Source: Trichostrongylus colubriformis
Taxonomy: Eukaryota; Nematoda; Chromadorea; Rhabditida; Trichostrongylidae
Direction: 5' to 3'
Length of the DNA: 64,000 nucleotides
NCBI GenBank assembly: GCA_963978905.1
Contig: OZ022258.1
Span: 52,064,591-52,128,590 of the forward strand
Program-made: the position numbers and the translations under genes
Notes under the pieces: generated by a model
What the model was told of the DNA's origin: nothing
The model's database searches: none
What the model saw: the letters and a program-made list of their open reading frames with translations, nothing else
Shown: positions 44,885 through 56,535 of the stretch, in pieces
Position numbering within the stretch: position 1 is the first letter of the stretch
How the letters are laid out: every line of letters starts with the position of its first letter

Positions 44885-45085
44885 TTCCATACTTTTCGGC
44901 CGCCCTCATACTCTGCGGTACTAGCGGTTCGGCGTGCTTGTATGCCTCTACGTCTCCGCCTATGCCACCCTGCCTCGCTGCTTGAGTCGTCTCTGCACCT
45001 CCCAAGTGCCACTCTGCCCCACAGCCGGTGGAGGCAGCCGCGCCCTTTCGGCGCGGAGTATGAAAGCGGTCTAACGTGAGCACAC
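44885..45085 (+). mobile_element. GC-rich MITE, intergenic copy
   Basis: Relative of 40712-40985. It contains tatgcctctacgtctccgcc followed by tatgccaccctgcctcg. It lies just after the first CHK-like gene. The overlapping 93-codon minus-strand frame is not considered real. Confidence 0.5.
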
Positions 45086-45089
45086 TGAT

Positions 45090-45720
45090 GCAGCGAACTC
45101 TTCTATACAGCTTTAAAAACAAAAATAAAGCATTGCCTCCCTTTAAAAACTTTGTTAAAAAGTTTTTTTTTCGTAAAATGAAACATTTTTGAACGAGTAG
45201 TTTTCATAAAGACTTCACTCCTCCGGACTCTGAAAAAAGTGACGACGGCGAAACGTCAGTCGGAAATAAAGTGATTAACAATCCTGGTTGAAGCTATAAC
45301 TTCCGTACAACCATAACTTGGTAAAAGTCTAAGTATAGGCTTTCCGTCGTCTTGGTGCTCATTTTACATCCCACAATCTAATCGACAATCGCTCTGGTCC
45401 ATCTGACGTATTGATCCATCTGATCTTTGAATGCTTAGCAAACACGGCGACCAACCTCTACTTGAATCGAGTCGAAATGTTTCTTGTAAAGCTGTCAAAC
45501 TTTTTACTTTATAGATACACTGTGGTCACGTTATCGAACTGATGCAATGGCTAGTGAGAGCTACACAGGAAAAGTTTGATATCCCTCCCAATTTACCTAA
45601 CACCTCTGCAAGCGGTCCATCGGTGGCAAAGTTGTACTGAAACCGTGGAATTTCGCGAAAAATCACTAATCCTCAAAGGGTGGCGAGCGCAACAGTTTGA
45701 TAATGGATGCGGTAATACGT
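45090..45720. other. no gene seen
   Basis: Intergenic sequence between the paralogues. About 45230-45285 reads gacgacggcgaaacgtcagt followed by cggaaataaag, a small hairpin-like word of the kind often found at transposon ends. It has no visible partner, so I do not assign it. Confidence 0.4.
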
Positions 45721-45724
45721 GAAG

Positions 45725-45950
45725 GTCGTTGGGCCGCCTTCACACTTGCCCCTTACAGGGCGTGGTTGCATTCACAGGCAGCAAGGCAGAATTGCATGGT
45801 CCTGACGCAGAGACCACACGAACAACGAGGCAGGGTGTCATCGGTGGAGACGCAGAGAAATACAGCCATATGTCGCCGCTGGCGCCGCAGAGTACGAACG
45901 CGAGGCGAACGTCGTTTTGGCCCCCACTGCACCACATCCATTCAGCGTCT
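45725..45950 (-). mobile_element. GC-rich MITE, minus-strand copy
   Basis: On the minus strand it reads tactctgcggcgccagcggc, then tctgcgtctccaccgatgac and accctgcctcg, matching the copies at 40712 and 44885. Several overlapping open frames on both strands come from the GC-rich composition. Confidence 0.5.
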
Positions 45951-45954
45951 CATT

Positions 45955-46640
45955 CTCCCATTCGCATTTCAACACGTATGCTCCCATATCGCTGTCACGA
46001 CGGGAGCTTGGGTGACATGCTCGTAATAAACCATTACCAGGACATCGACAAGGAAAGTCATTGTAAACATTTGCTGCAGTTATGTGCAGCTCTACGATCC
46101 GACGACACTGAACAACAAACGCAGCATAGAAGAGCATAGTTATGGAAAATTCTCTTTCCCCTTGCAAGATGGAAGGCTCGGCTGGCTTATGAGGATATTT
46201 ACCCCCGCACCGTGAGAGTTGAATTGCGCCCCACTTGTTACTACAGCACCTATCCGATTCCCACAATTTGATGAAGGAGGTACAAAGGAGTTTTAAGCAA
46301 ACGCAATCAAATCCACATTTCGGCCTAATAAAAACAAATCAAAGAAGGTGGGGCACGATGCGGATTTGTAATCAATTACGAGCACTCACCATCCACCCTC
46401 GATGAAGAGTACCCGACCAATACTGTTGTTCCACAGTTGCGCATGGGATCGAAAACTGGTCACTGGTAAATTGTCAGCTGCCTGATGTGCGTTCGAGGAC
46501 TCTAGTTGTTTATCGCACGGTGCGCTTTTCACAGCATTCATTTGGTTAGAGCAGACTGCTAAGTGCCCCACACAACGGAAGTCAGTAGCTTGATCGCGAT
46601 TATTCTACTCTTTGAACTTTACTCAATACTCATTACCACT
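45955..46640. other. no gene seen
   Basis: No domain, splice context or bounded repeat was recognised in this interval. Confidence 0.45.
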
Positions 46641-46646
46641 TAATAC

Positions 46647-47008
46647 AATCGTCCATGGAAAAATGGGTTTTCCCGTTACCCATTTATTTATGTTGCATTT
46701 GACTAATGTGGACCGCATGCAAAGTTTCACGCGCCCCGAACAAGTGCCCACCCCGTCGTGCGCCGTGGTCGGAGACGCATCGTATTAACGAAGAGTTACG
46801 TAAACAGTCCCACTCTTCGTTCCAACCGTGGCGGACGAGAGACGGGGCTCTTACTGGGGAGTCCTGCCCACCCGGCCGAGAATTTCGGGGCTGCATATTA
46901 GCCGAATTCTCACATTCTTGCGTGAAACTTTGCATGCGGCCCTTATTGGGCAAATACAGGATAAATACGTGGGTAACAAGAAACTCATTTTCTCGTGGAC
47001 GATTCCTT
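46647..47008. mobile_element. AGGAATCGT-family MITE, complete copy
   Basis: The left arm reads aatcgtccatggaaaaatgg, then cccgttaccca and catgcaaagtttcacgcg. The right arm reads cttgcgtgaaactttgcatg, then cggcccttattgggcaaata, gtgggtaacaagaaactc and cgtggacgattcctt. The core has cgtggtcggagacgcat facing ccgtggcggacgagag. The length of about 360 bp is shorter than the 432-bp copy at 42587. Confidence 0.7.
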
Positions 47009-47009
47009 T

Positions 47010-48087
47010 AAATGAAACATCACTGGTTATCACCTTTAGCAGGTGACTTTACAAAATTTTCATATCTGTGGCACTACGAACCCGTTATACTAGTCTCTAT
47101 CCTAGGCTTCTTTGAAACGAGGTTGTGGATTTTGGTTGCAAGCACTGCCCACTCAAGATAGCTCAGCCCAAAGCATGCGTGCCTCTTTCATGTATTTCAG
47201 AAACTCAAACTGGTTTACCTCAACACACATCTCTTTCCCGTTTTGTCCATTTTGAAACAGAACTAACAATTTTCATTCCGAGCAGCCAAGATTTCACCAT
47301 CACAATGATTTTATGATTCAAGGACATATTTCTTGTATGGGCCAACCTGAGTTTACATTCCTCGAGGTTGCTGTGTTGGCACCAAACTAACCCGGGAGAC
47401 TAGTTCATGAACCGTCTGGCTTAGGCCCCCCACAAGACGTGGCAAGTCGTAGTTTAGGCAAAATTGCATCCCAGCGACTCTACGAATGTGAATTGTGATA
47501 TATGAGCGAGGGAGACCCATCAGCGTTGAATGCTTGAATTCTTCCGTATGAAATTTGAAACTAAAAGTAATTAAATAAACTAAAACTAAACTTAACTAGA
47601 AATAAAAGTAGCCGAAGTAACTAAATCGATAATATTTTCCTATTTGACCTCCACGAATCCGTAATCTCATGCTCCTTCTTCGCTCGAATCCAGTAGTTAT
47701 TAAATCTTCATCCGATTGATCGAATAACGATTTTTTTGGTTATTTTTCATTTTCAAGTAATGCATTTTTGGTAGTGTCCAAATGATAGCAAGAAGTGTGC
47801 GACGATAAAATGAGAGTTCACATTTCTTATCAACCGGCTTATGCGACGTTGTCGCTTTGTAAGCTGTCACGTCCTTCCTCGCTTGCTCTTTATTTTCATT
47901 GTCTTTTGATTTCTTCCGAATATAATTTTTGTAAAAATTAGAGCATAAGAAAGTCGTCAATCACTCACGTGTGCTATGGTTAACCATTTCATCATATTAA
48001 AACACAATTAACCCTCTGAAATTTGAGAGGCTTGCAGCTTTCAACATAAATATAGAAAAATACAAGCGATCCGGATTGTAGCTCACG
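47010..48087. other. upstream flank of the second CHK-like gene
   Basis: No gene is recognised. The sequence becomes A/T-rich towards the ATG at 48088, and a candidate trans-splice acceptor ggcttgcag lies about 50 nt upstream of it. Confidence 0.4.
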
Positions 48088-51000
48088 ATGTCATTGTTCA
48101 CACCTGCTGATGGAATCATGAAGACCAACGTTCAATGGGACGACCTTCAGGAAAGCATCATTGAGGCATTTGGAGCGGATGCCATATTTGGCCCTAACAA
48201 GCAGGTCAAGGATGTCGGATGTGGCAATGTGAGATTACTTTTTATTTCTGAAACCAACCATAGCCGTTAGTAGATTTCTCTAAAAATTTAGTTCAAACCA
48301 TCAGTATGACAAAATCACTGATTAAGGGTTTCATGTCAAAGATCTGCTTGGTGTCACCTGACTGGCAGACGAACATGAAGGATGTTCCAGAGAAATTTAT
48401 TGTGAAGGTAGCCGCTCAATTTGAACTTGCATTTTACCTGTAAAGCATATTGAAATTACAGATATCTTCGCAACTACCACTGCTTGAATGTCAAGGATTG
48501 GATGAAACTGGACATCTTACCAGTGAAGAATTTGCTAAAAAATTCGAAGAAGATGTGAAAAGGGTAATGCATGCTTTCGTGATCTACTCTCAGTGAGAAG
48601 CATAATGCAATCTGCACCGATTGCTCCTTTTTGGAGTACGCCATGCACCCTGCTTCCACACAGAATCTTAGTGGCTGACACATATATACAGTAGCGCTCA
48701 AACGTCTTCGGCGAAATGGTCTTCCACTTGGGTTTTTCACTTGTAACTTTTTTGCAACTGCACCGATCTAAGAGAAATTTTAGTATGTTGTACTTGGAGC
48801 CACTGCATACTTAATATACTATTTTGGCGCTCAACGGTTTAGGTTACGTGGTTATATGGAATTTTTTAATTTTGGCATGCCATCCCTATGCCGCCCCGCT
48901 GTGCCGCTGTCATCAAAAGTCGTGGTCTTTCTACAGAATATCAATGTTCTCTGAGGCTTGCTCTTTTTGTTTTTGTGAAGAAAGCCGTTGTTCTTGACCA
49001 AGCCTTTTACTTTTTTCTGGGTGGTCTTGTAGTTAAATCTTGTAAAAAATCATGAAAAGTGGCAAGCGGCGCTCAACTAGAAGGAAATGTTGACAATAGG
49101 TTCAGGCACCACATATTAAAATTTTGTCAAATTTGGTCAAGTAGAAAAAAAGTTACGACAAAAAAGTTTTGGCCGAAGACTTTTGAGCGCTACTGTATGT
49201 AGAGGCCATCGCTATCATGTACAAGTTAGTGTTAACATATTTCAGTTCCACAATAATGAAGCTCGTCTGTACAATCTTTTTAAAAAGTACGGTAATATGG
49301 ACATCCCTACGCCGAAGGTAATAGTGGTTCTTCTCTTCCTTTTACTTCTTTAAGTCCAGGGCTGTCTTCATTACCACTTATTGATGAGTTTCAGGTTTAC
49401 TTCACCAAAAAGTACTCAGAAGAGAATCCCCTAAAAGGTTAATTCAGTCTATTTATTTACATTCACATTAACTTATTTGACGTTCATCTACTAATTTGTT
49501 ATTCGTATTATATGCTTACAGGTTATATAATCATGGAGTACATCTCTGATGGTGTTCCATATCACATTTTTGACAACCTCAAACCGGAGTCCATGCAACA
49601 GGTTGGTACCGAGTTTTGTGCGCCCAAACCTGCACCCGTGTTGTACAGGTCGGAGGCCAAGTTAGGATGGACGAGATCCGATACGGTGATAAATTAAGTA
49701 GTGCCTCAACAGCCGCTTTTTCGGATAATGTCCTCTAGGATGTAGATCATGTAATGTTTTGGATGGAAATTGAAAGTCGAGGTGATCAGTAGCGTAGCAA
49801 TAAAGAAAGAGCAAAATTATTAGAACCGGAAAATGGGAACTCAAAAACCTTAATTATCACTCCTATCCTTTCACGCTTTCTACATCACTAGCTGGTGAAG
49901 GTGTTTGTAGATCGGCAAAGGACGTTGACCCGCCCTCGCCGCAACTTGCCGAGCGGATGCGAGGGAGTGCGACTGGCAGCCTTTCTCAATGAGAGTTTTC
50001 CCATAGTTTTGCTCAGTTTTCTGAATTGAAGTGTTCGTTCACAACCCATGCTTCTTTCCAGTTCTCATTTTCTCCTTACCCATGGCGGTGCTTTCGATTA
50101 AAGATTCCAGGCAATGAGGGCCATTGCCAAGTTGGAAGCCGCTGCTACGAAATTCTCCGAAGAAGAAAGAGCACCTTATGAAACTTTCCCTTTTGAAGAC
50201 GTGTTCAAAAAGTTTTTCAACAAGGAAGTGAGTTCTCCTATCCCATCTGGTTTGGTATCATGCAGGTCGCTATTTTTGTATTTTGATTGCCTGTCTGCTT
50301 GTAAACTACTGGTTTTCAGGCAAATAATGCATTTTTCACGATGCTGCGTTCGTCTGGAGGAGAGAGGTTGACGACCAAAATCGATAATTTGGAAACGATA
50401 TTGGATGAAATCATTAATCTTGATAACATGATTAAGATAACCACAACTTTAGGTCAAGTGAAACTTTTACTGTCTACTGACTCCTTCTTTTCGAAACGCT
50501 TAGGTCGCGCAGGCAGACTACACGAGATTTTGCGATTTTGCTATTCTATGATTTTGCGGTGTCCGTGCCCCTCACGCAAAGTTACGGCAAGGCAAGATCT
50601 CAAGGTCGCAGTAACAAATGCGGAAGTGCGGCGCCACAAAATCGCAAAATTGCAGTCGCAAGATCGCGAAGTATGACGTCGGCCTTAGCTGCTTTTCCAA
50701 GAAAAACGTATTCCTCATCCACGAGGCCCATAAGCTGTCTCTCCGGTGTTCTTTCTTGATCGATGATTCCTTGAAGTGGCTAAACAGAGTTAGCGGTTTA
50801 CAACATAGCGATCGAAAGCGGACCGTTGAATAATGTGCGACAATATTTGCTGGACCATATTGATTTTAGCCCAATTTCGGTATGAAAAATGTGCCTCTCT
50901 AAGTAGCGAGCAGTTTAGCTGTAGAGATGGCAGCTTTCCGTTAACTCACTTATACGGACAAGAGTTAGGGTGTAATCGAGTGTTTATTTGGAGACAAGAG

Positions 51001-54000
51001 GTTGAAAGTGCATATAAGCTCGTTTCTCAGTGTTAAGTTCATTTCAATCCTTCTCTTTCAGCTACTAACTCGCTAATTGTGCGGATGATAGCCTTTCCAG
51101 GAGACAAAGTGAAGTAGCGAACCTTTCACAAAAGGGTTGCTTCAAGAGCTCAATCTCAATTCTGACTCCTGACTGGGGTTGGAACTTTCGTCCAGGTTTC
51201 TCGTTAGCACCTCTGCTCCACACCTCCCTCGCACCTCGGCATGCTAACAAGTGATCTCGTTTAATTGAGTGCTATGGCTGCTAGCTTCTTCTCTACAGTA
51301 GCTGTTACACAAAAAAAATAAAAAGGACTATAAACAGCAAAAGGGCTATAGATAGTATGCAACCAATTAGATTGCCTGCACGCACGCAACGATGCACACT
51401 AGGCGTTACTCCAACAAATTATTGATCCCAATAGTTCACTCACATGGCAGCTTCATCCGTAAATCTCGGCTTCATGACTGTCGCTGAAAATATATTATAG
51501 GAATGGAAAAAGTACTATGCCATGGAGACCTGTGGTCAACAAACTTGATTTGGAGGAAAGGAGCGAAAGATGTCGAACTGGCGGCCGTGATTGATTTTCA
51601 GGTGATTTCCCGCGAAAATTCTGGGCACATCTGTTGGTTTCATTAGTAAAATGCTTACCAGTGAAATGCTTATTTCCCGTGCATGAAGTGTTCATTTAAG
51701 AATGCAGGAACAAAGGTCTTTTGTTCATAAAGCGTACGGTACGATAATTACAGGATTATTGTAGGTCACTTCGCACCTCCTAGCCCTGCCTGACCATATC
51801 TAACTGCGGGCACCGACTGTCGACCTTCGGATAAAAAGTAACGTACAAGGAAAAGAGGAAAGATGAAAGCGTATAGATAAAAAATGATTCTTAGCTCGCA
51901 GTAAAACTTCATCGCGACGAACCGAACTCTCAATTTTGTAATAAGAACCATAATCGCGCCGCGCATGAGTGACTTGATAACTTTCTTCAAGCTAATCAAT
52001 ACATTAGTATTAGATTGATTCAATATGAATCGGACAAATGGTAGTGATGACTTCCAGGGATCATAACTCAGCAATGAGTTGACAAAAATGGACGCGCGAG
52101 GTACCGCTGGAATGAGTATAAAAAGCTCTTCGAAATAAAGTCAAACAAACACTCCAAACTAGTTTCATTTCGCCACCATGCCGCAAAATTTCAAGTCGTC
52201 CAAAGACTACATCCGCAACGTCATACTATTTCTGTCGCTATCTGGCCAAGAACCCGCGGATATTGAAAGACGCCCAAAGGTTGTTAACAAAGAGCATGTC
52301 CTCGCCAGAAGTACAGTGTACTTGTGGCATCCGAAGTTTGCGTCGGGCGACTATTCCATCGAAGACGAAGACAGCATTTGGTGGACCGTAACGACGTAGA
52401 ATACTGGGAGCTGCTCGATGAAGGTACAACAGTATCCCCGACGTTTACATCCATCAGTTACGAGTTGGAGGGAAATGTCCGTAATGCGCGACGGCGGCAG
52501 TCACATGTGTACTTCCAGCACGACAACGCGAGACCGCACATTGCTAGAAAAAGGCCGAGCTGCTCTCGTACAGTTGCTCAGTGCTTCCACACTCACCGTA
52601 CTCTCCCCAGACCTGGCCCCTTCGAATTTTCACCTTTCCTCCAACCTTCAACGCCACCTGGACGACCACGACTTCAAAACTTGCGACGACGTCAAGAGGG
52701 TACTCGAGAACTTCTTTGAGGCCCAGCCTCCGGCCTTCTGGAGCGAGGGCATCTGCGATCTGCCTAACCGGTAGCAGGAGGTCATCGATAAAGATGGTGC
52801 ATATTACAAGTCATTCTCAGTTGTCGTTAAAAAGTTGTACGATAAAGACAAAATTTTGTCAATTTGTCCGATTCATATTGCATCAACCTAATAGTAAATA
52901 AATATACAGGGGGTGCCAGAAAAAAGTAATTTTTGTCCTCCGCTTCCAACCTCACATCAGTCGAACTTCGGCAAATTCCGACCAGTATTTTCATCCCTAA
53001 AGTGAAGAGCAGACCTCACTCTATCACCAGGGTCAAGCGCCCAGTTGAGGAAAATTTTCAAAATATACGACCCCCTCCTCCAAAAAAGGGGCCCCAATAC
53101 GACCCCCCTCTCTCTGCACAAAAACCATCAATTAAGCATTTGTCGATTTCTTAAATGCTCACTACCAATATACAACTAAATGGACACAAAAAACCCGAAA
53201 AATATGTGATACAGGTGGAATTACTAGTATATACACTCAATATATAATCTATGAATCCTAGATTCCAGATCGCATCACGCTTCTACCTCATAATCGAACA
53301 ATTTCAAACAATAATTCAGAATACTTTACACCTCTATAGAAGTTAAGGATCTCATGTCAGGCGACGGCTGCGACGTGGCGATCACGATGGAGCGCGGTAT
53401 CTTCCCCATACTAAATTCCCACATTTTGGAAATAGTTCAAACTTTACCTAGAGCCCATCTTTCGAACAGCTGCGAACTGTTTTCCTAATAACTCCCTTAG
53501 ACCTATCTATTGGCTGCTTGTTTTCCCCAATGGTTGCTTAGTTCTCGATATGGGTTTCCAGATGAGGATTTGATGAGGAAAATTTTGAAGTGTTTCACGG
53601 AAATGGCCATAACTTCCTTCGACCATATGAGTTCGTTCTGGTGAAGCAGGGTCTGCTTGGTTGTCGCTTTCGAATGACTACCTGAGCTATGCCATATCTT
53701 CAAAACGAAGGAAGTTAGTTTGAGGGAAGCTTGATGAGGATTTGATGAGGAAAATTTTTAGGTGTTTAACGGAAACGATCATAACTTCCTTCAAACTTTA
53801 CCATATGAGTTCGTTTCGGTGAAGCAGGGTCTGCTTGGTTGTCGCTTCCGAATGACTACCTGAACTATGTCACATCTCTAAAACGAAGGAAGAAACCTTC
53901 AGAAAAGCCAGTTGAGGAAAGCTTTTTTTTTGCCGAATTTGCGAGATATTCCCAAGATTCTTCAGAAAAATTGATTTATTATTACTGAAATTTCTCTAGT

Positions 54001-56367
54001 ATGCATCCTTCGCTCTGGAAGGCCTAGTAGGAGGGCAAGAAGCGTCGGTCAACTTCTCTCTGGGATGCGCCATGCATGGGGATTTCATCCACATTCCCAA
54101 TGAATACATCTTCCACCAGGCAAGACCAGGAGGTGCGAGATGAGGTGCGAAGTGATCTGCAGTAATCCTGTTATAATACTACCGTATATCTACAGAACAC
54201 TTCATTGACAGAGATCAGCCTCAAATACGCAGCAAAGTATCGCTGTTCTTGACAGTATTTTTACTATGAGCACAGGGTGTGATATAAGCCAAAAATCGTT
54301 GAATTCTTTGATCGATCAACCCTTTCAGACCTCTCATTTTGGCAACCCATCCGTAGATATAGTTCGAGTAATGTGTGCTTGTATGAGTGGGAAGGATCGA
54401 AGAGAGCACTGGGAATCGCTTCTTGAACAGTTCTACTCATACCTTCAAGAAGAGCTGGAGAACCATAAAATGCCATACACTTTGGATATGGTGAGAAGCC
54501 TAATTGATTGAAATACTTTTGAATATTCACATTTCTAGTTTTTTTTTTAGTTGAAAGAATCCTATCGCAGATATTTCCCACTAGGCGCTTTCCTGATCGT
54601 GCCTATGATTGGGCCTATGTTCCAAATGGTGACCACAAAAGGCGATGTGGAATATAAAGCAAAGGTTAGTCTTACTTGTAGGCGAGCTGTGCATGTAATT
54701 GGAAGTGGATGATGTAAATGGGTTAGCTAAGTAGCTGCTATATGAACTGGGTGCACCCACACGAGTGTAGACCTGCGTTCTTAAACTGTGTGGAATACCA
54801 AGGTATACTCGGTGCGCCTTTACTCTCGCAAACGCTGTGGAATACCAAGGTATACTCGGTGCGCCTTTCCTCTCGCAAACGCCGTATGTCCATATGCCAC
54901 ACTAAAACATTCCTCTAGCGGACTTTGGCAAGTACTTGAACAAGCGCTATAGGAAATCGTCCACGAAAATCAGAGTTTTCTGTTACATTTAATAGTAATA
55001 ATATGTAGTAATGACGAATCACTTAGTAGTAATATTGTAATATTTTATATGACATTTGCTCACTTGGGATCGCGTGCAAAGATTTACGCGAGAAAGCAAA
55101 ATTTAGCTTCTCAAAGTATCGGCAGACGGGAAGGGGCTTTTAAGGAGCATGGCCACGAAGGCTTTAGGGGAAACGAGGCGATGATCACGTGGTCAGGGAC
55201 GCAATGTGAGGGGCAAATCAACATAGGGCGCAAAAATTTGTTCTAAACTCTGCCAGCCTACGGCCGTTTAAGTGTTGCTCGGCAGGAGTTCGAAAGAAAT
55301 GCTGTCCCTTCAGTTTTTCGATTTCTGTTCTGGAACAAAGAAAATTTGTCAGTTCTTTTCGTGTTTCTGTCCATGTACCGTATCCAATACAGTGTTTTCA
55401 ACAGAAATAGATGACCTCCGTGGATGATTCCTTAAAGAAAAACAAGTACGGATCAGCGCTCCCTTAGTATCATAAGCATCGTTGAAAATCTTCGAGAAAG
55501 TTGAAATGAAACTTTTTTGCTTCCGACTGTTTTGAAGGGATGAGCATAATTTTCTCTTAACTGTCATCTTCTGATGTCATTTTCTGTAGAAGAAATAAAC
55601 CGACGCAGTTATGAGCTCAGCCACTTCATATTAGAGGCGATGTTTGGACTCACTCCAGTGTCCCATATGCCATGCGCTACCTTTTTTCATCAGATTCAAG
55701 CGTTAGACAGGAAAATCTTAGAAACTAGAAGGAGGATCACATATATACTAGAGAGTGAAGGGATGTAAATACAGCGAAAGGAGTTCTATTAAGCCGGAAA
55801 TTGACTCGCGCGGTCGAGAGGAAGGAAAGGCCCTGGTAGCGGGTAGGTGTCGTGGGTGGTCAATTTTTGCCAAATTCTGATTTGTTTTTCTGAAATTTTG
55901 GGAGCTCCAGCTTTCGAAGCTCCGAAGCAGGAGGAAGGGTGGTACACCTCCTTTCCACAGAGGTCTGCGCACTTGAGTGAGAGTGTATCAAACACTCTGA
56001 CTCCGCCACACACTCTTACCAAAGTCCGTAGGCCACGCCCTATCTAGCGCTGTGATATGGACTATATGTAGATGAAGATCTGTAGATCTACAGAAGATAA
56101 ATCGTCTTCCGACCGTTCCGGTTCTTTCAACCATGGGGAAAGGTTGCACCGACGTAGTAATTTCCCTAAACCCATTGCTTGTTAGGCTCCCTACCCTGTG
56201 CTAGCGTCCTATTACGCAGAAGAAGTCAAAATTGTGAAAAACGATAGTAAACGGTATCAAAGATGTTGCTGCTACAGGTTCAAAAAGTCGTTTTCGAAAA
56301 AGTCGAGTGCTTACTGGATGACATCTGGAAGATCCATAACGAAAACAAGCAACGCAGCACAGTCTGA
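48088..56367 (+). CDS. CHK-kinase-like (DUF1679/EcKL-type) protein, paralogue 2
   Basis: Twelve exons give about 411 aa: 48088-48228, 48327-48407, 48462-48563, 49246-49317, 49395-49437, 49522-49601, 50111-50227, 50320-50452, 51501-51601, 54329-54490, 54551-54664 and 56278-56367. Landmarks are MSLFTPADGI, GFMSKICLVSPDW, GYIIMEYIS (hinge), VLCHGDLWSTN (catalytic HxDxxxxN), AAVIDFQ (metal-binding aspartate) and SYRRYFPLGAFLIVPMI. Exon lengths equal those of paralogue 1 except for exon 3 (102 against 117), the last exon, and one extra intron (49438-49521, phase 1) between NPLK and GYIIME. Exon 2 follows gattaag, an AAG acceptor. The nearest TAG (48291) would give a shifted frame with an in-frame stop, so the acceptor is either non-canonical or damaged. 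Introns hold a MITE (48689-49195), a mariner (52010-52891) and other repeats. Confidence 0.8.
48689..49195 (+). mobile_element. 507-bp MITE derived from the CAGTAGCGCT Tc1-type element
   Basis: The ends are CAGTAGCGCTCAAACGTCTT and, reversed, CAGTAGCGCTCAAAAGTCTT, with TA on both sides (48687-48688 and 49196-49197). The first 125 bp match the left end of the 1585-bp element at 20988 and the remainder matches its right end (tattttggcgctcaacgg, then ggcatgccatccctatg and gacaataggttcaggcacc). The transposase and both subterminal arrays are missing. It lies in intron 3 of the second CHK-like gene. Confidence 0.85.
50505..50690. mobile_element. small MITE with gcgattttgcgg-type ends, second copy
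   Basis: Colinear with 41013-41165: gattttgcggtgtc, then cacgcaaagttacgg, caaggtcgcagta, aaatcgcaaaa and gatcgcgaagtatgacg. It is in the same orientation and in the matching intron, between the exon ending in a split glycine and the exon carrying the HGDLWS motif. Confidence 0.5.
52010..52891 (+). mobile_element. mariner element with internal deletion
   Basis: The terminal inverted repeats are TTAGATTGATTCAATATGAA (left) and TTAGGTTGATGCAATATGAA (right, reversed), continuing TCGGACAAAT. TA flanks both ends (52008-52009 and 52892-52893). At 882 bp it is shorter than the roughly 1.3 kb of complete mariners. It sits in intron 9 of the second CHK-like gene in the same orientation. A hookworm mariner called bandit is known from the literature, and this could be a relative; I have not compared them. 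Confidence 0.85.
52178..52791 (+). pseudogene. mariner transposase, internally deleted and frameshifted
   Basis: The start lies in a good context (cgccaccATG). The first 70 codons are the N-terminal DNA-binding part, ending in a premature stop (52397-52399). The middle, including the first catalytic aspartate, is missing. The sequence resumes with the C-terminal catalytic part: YFQHDNARPHIA (second aspartate), then a frame change, PDLAPSNFHLSSNLQRHLDD (third aspartate), and the closing region FWSEGICDLPNR. It is inactive. Confidence 0.85.
53561..53905. repeat. 172-bp tandem duplication in a CHK-gene intron
   Basis: Two direct copies start gatgaggatttgatgaggaa (53561 and 53733). They share cataacttccttc, gaagcagggtctgcttgg and ttgtcgctt, and end aaaacgaaggaag. 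Divergence is modest. There is no coding role. Confidence 0.85.
54789..54882. repeat. 47-bp tandem duplication
   Basis: Two copies (54789-54835 and 54836-54882) beginning tgtggaataccaaggtatac differ at only one or two positions. They lie in intron 11 of the second CHK-like gene. Confidence 0.9.
54955..55130. mobile_element. AGGAATCGT-family MITE, diverged copy
   Basis: Reads aggaaatcgtccacgaaaat, then gttttctgttaca, gacatttgctcacttggg, cgtgcaaagatttacgcg and agaaagcaaaattt. An A/T-rich insertion separates the first and second halves of the arm. Confidence 0.45.
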
Positions 56368-56462
56368 TGTTTGTGATCTCGTTTCAGTTCTAGATTACCT
56401 GAAGACTCATCTGCTTCGCTGTGATACTGTGTGTACAAATACATAAATTATCAATGGAAAGC

Positions 56463-56468
56463 AATAAA
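56463..56468 (+). terminator. polyadenylation signal AATAAA
   Basis: AATAAA lies 95 nt after the stop codon of the second CHK-like gene. Confidence 0.45.
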
Positions 56469-56535
56469 TACATAATGAAAGTCAATGATAAAATGCGAAA
56501 TGAATATCTTCTATGTATTATAAAGGGGTTGAGAT

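Noticed and set aside
45729..46266. 136- and 142-codon ORFs on opposite strands
   Set aside because: They overlap each other and a copy of the GC-rich MITE, and no domain is recognised in either.
52933..53154. 73-codon ORF after the mariner
   Set aside because: No domain is recognised; it lies in a CHK-gene intron and contains a low-complexity proline/lysine stretch.
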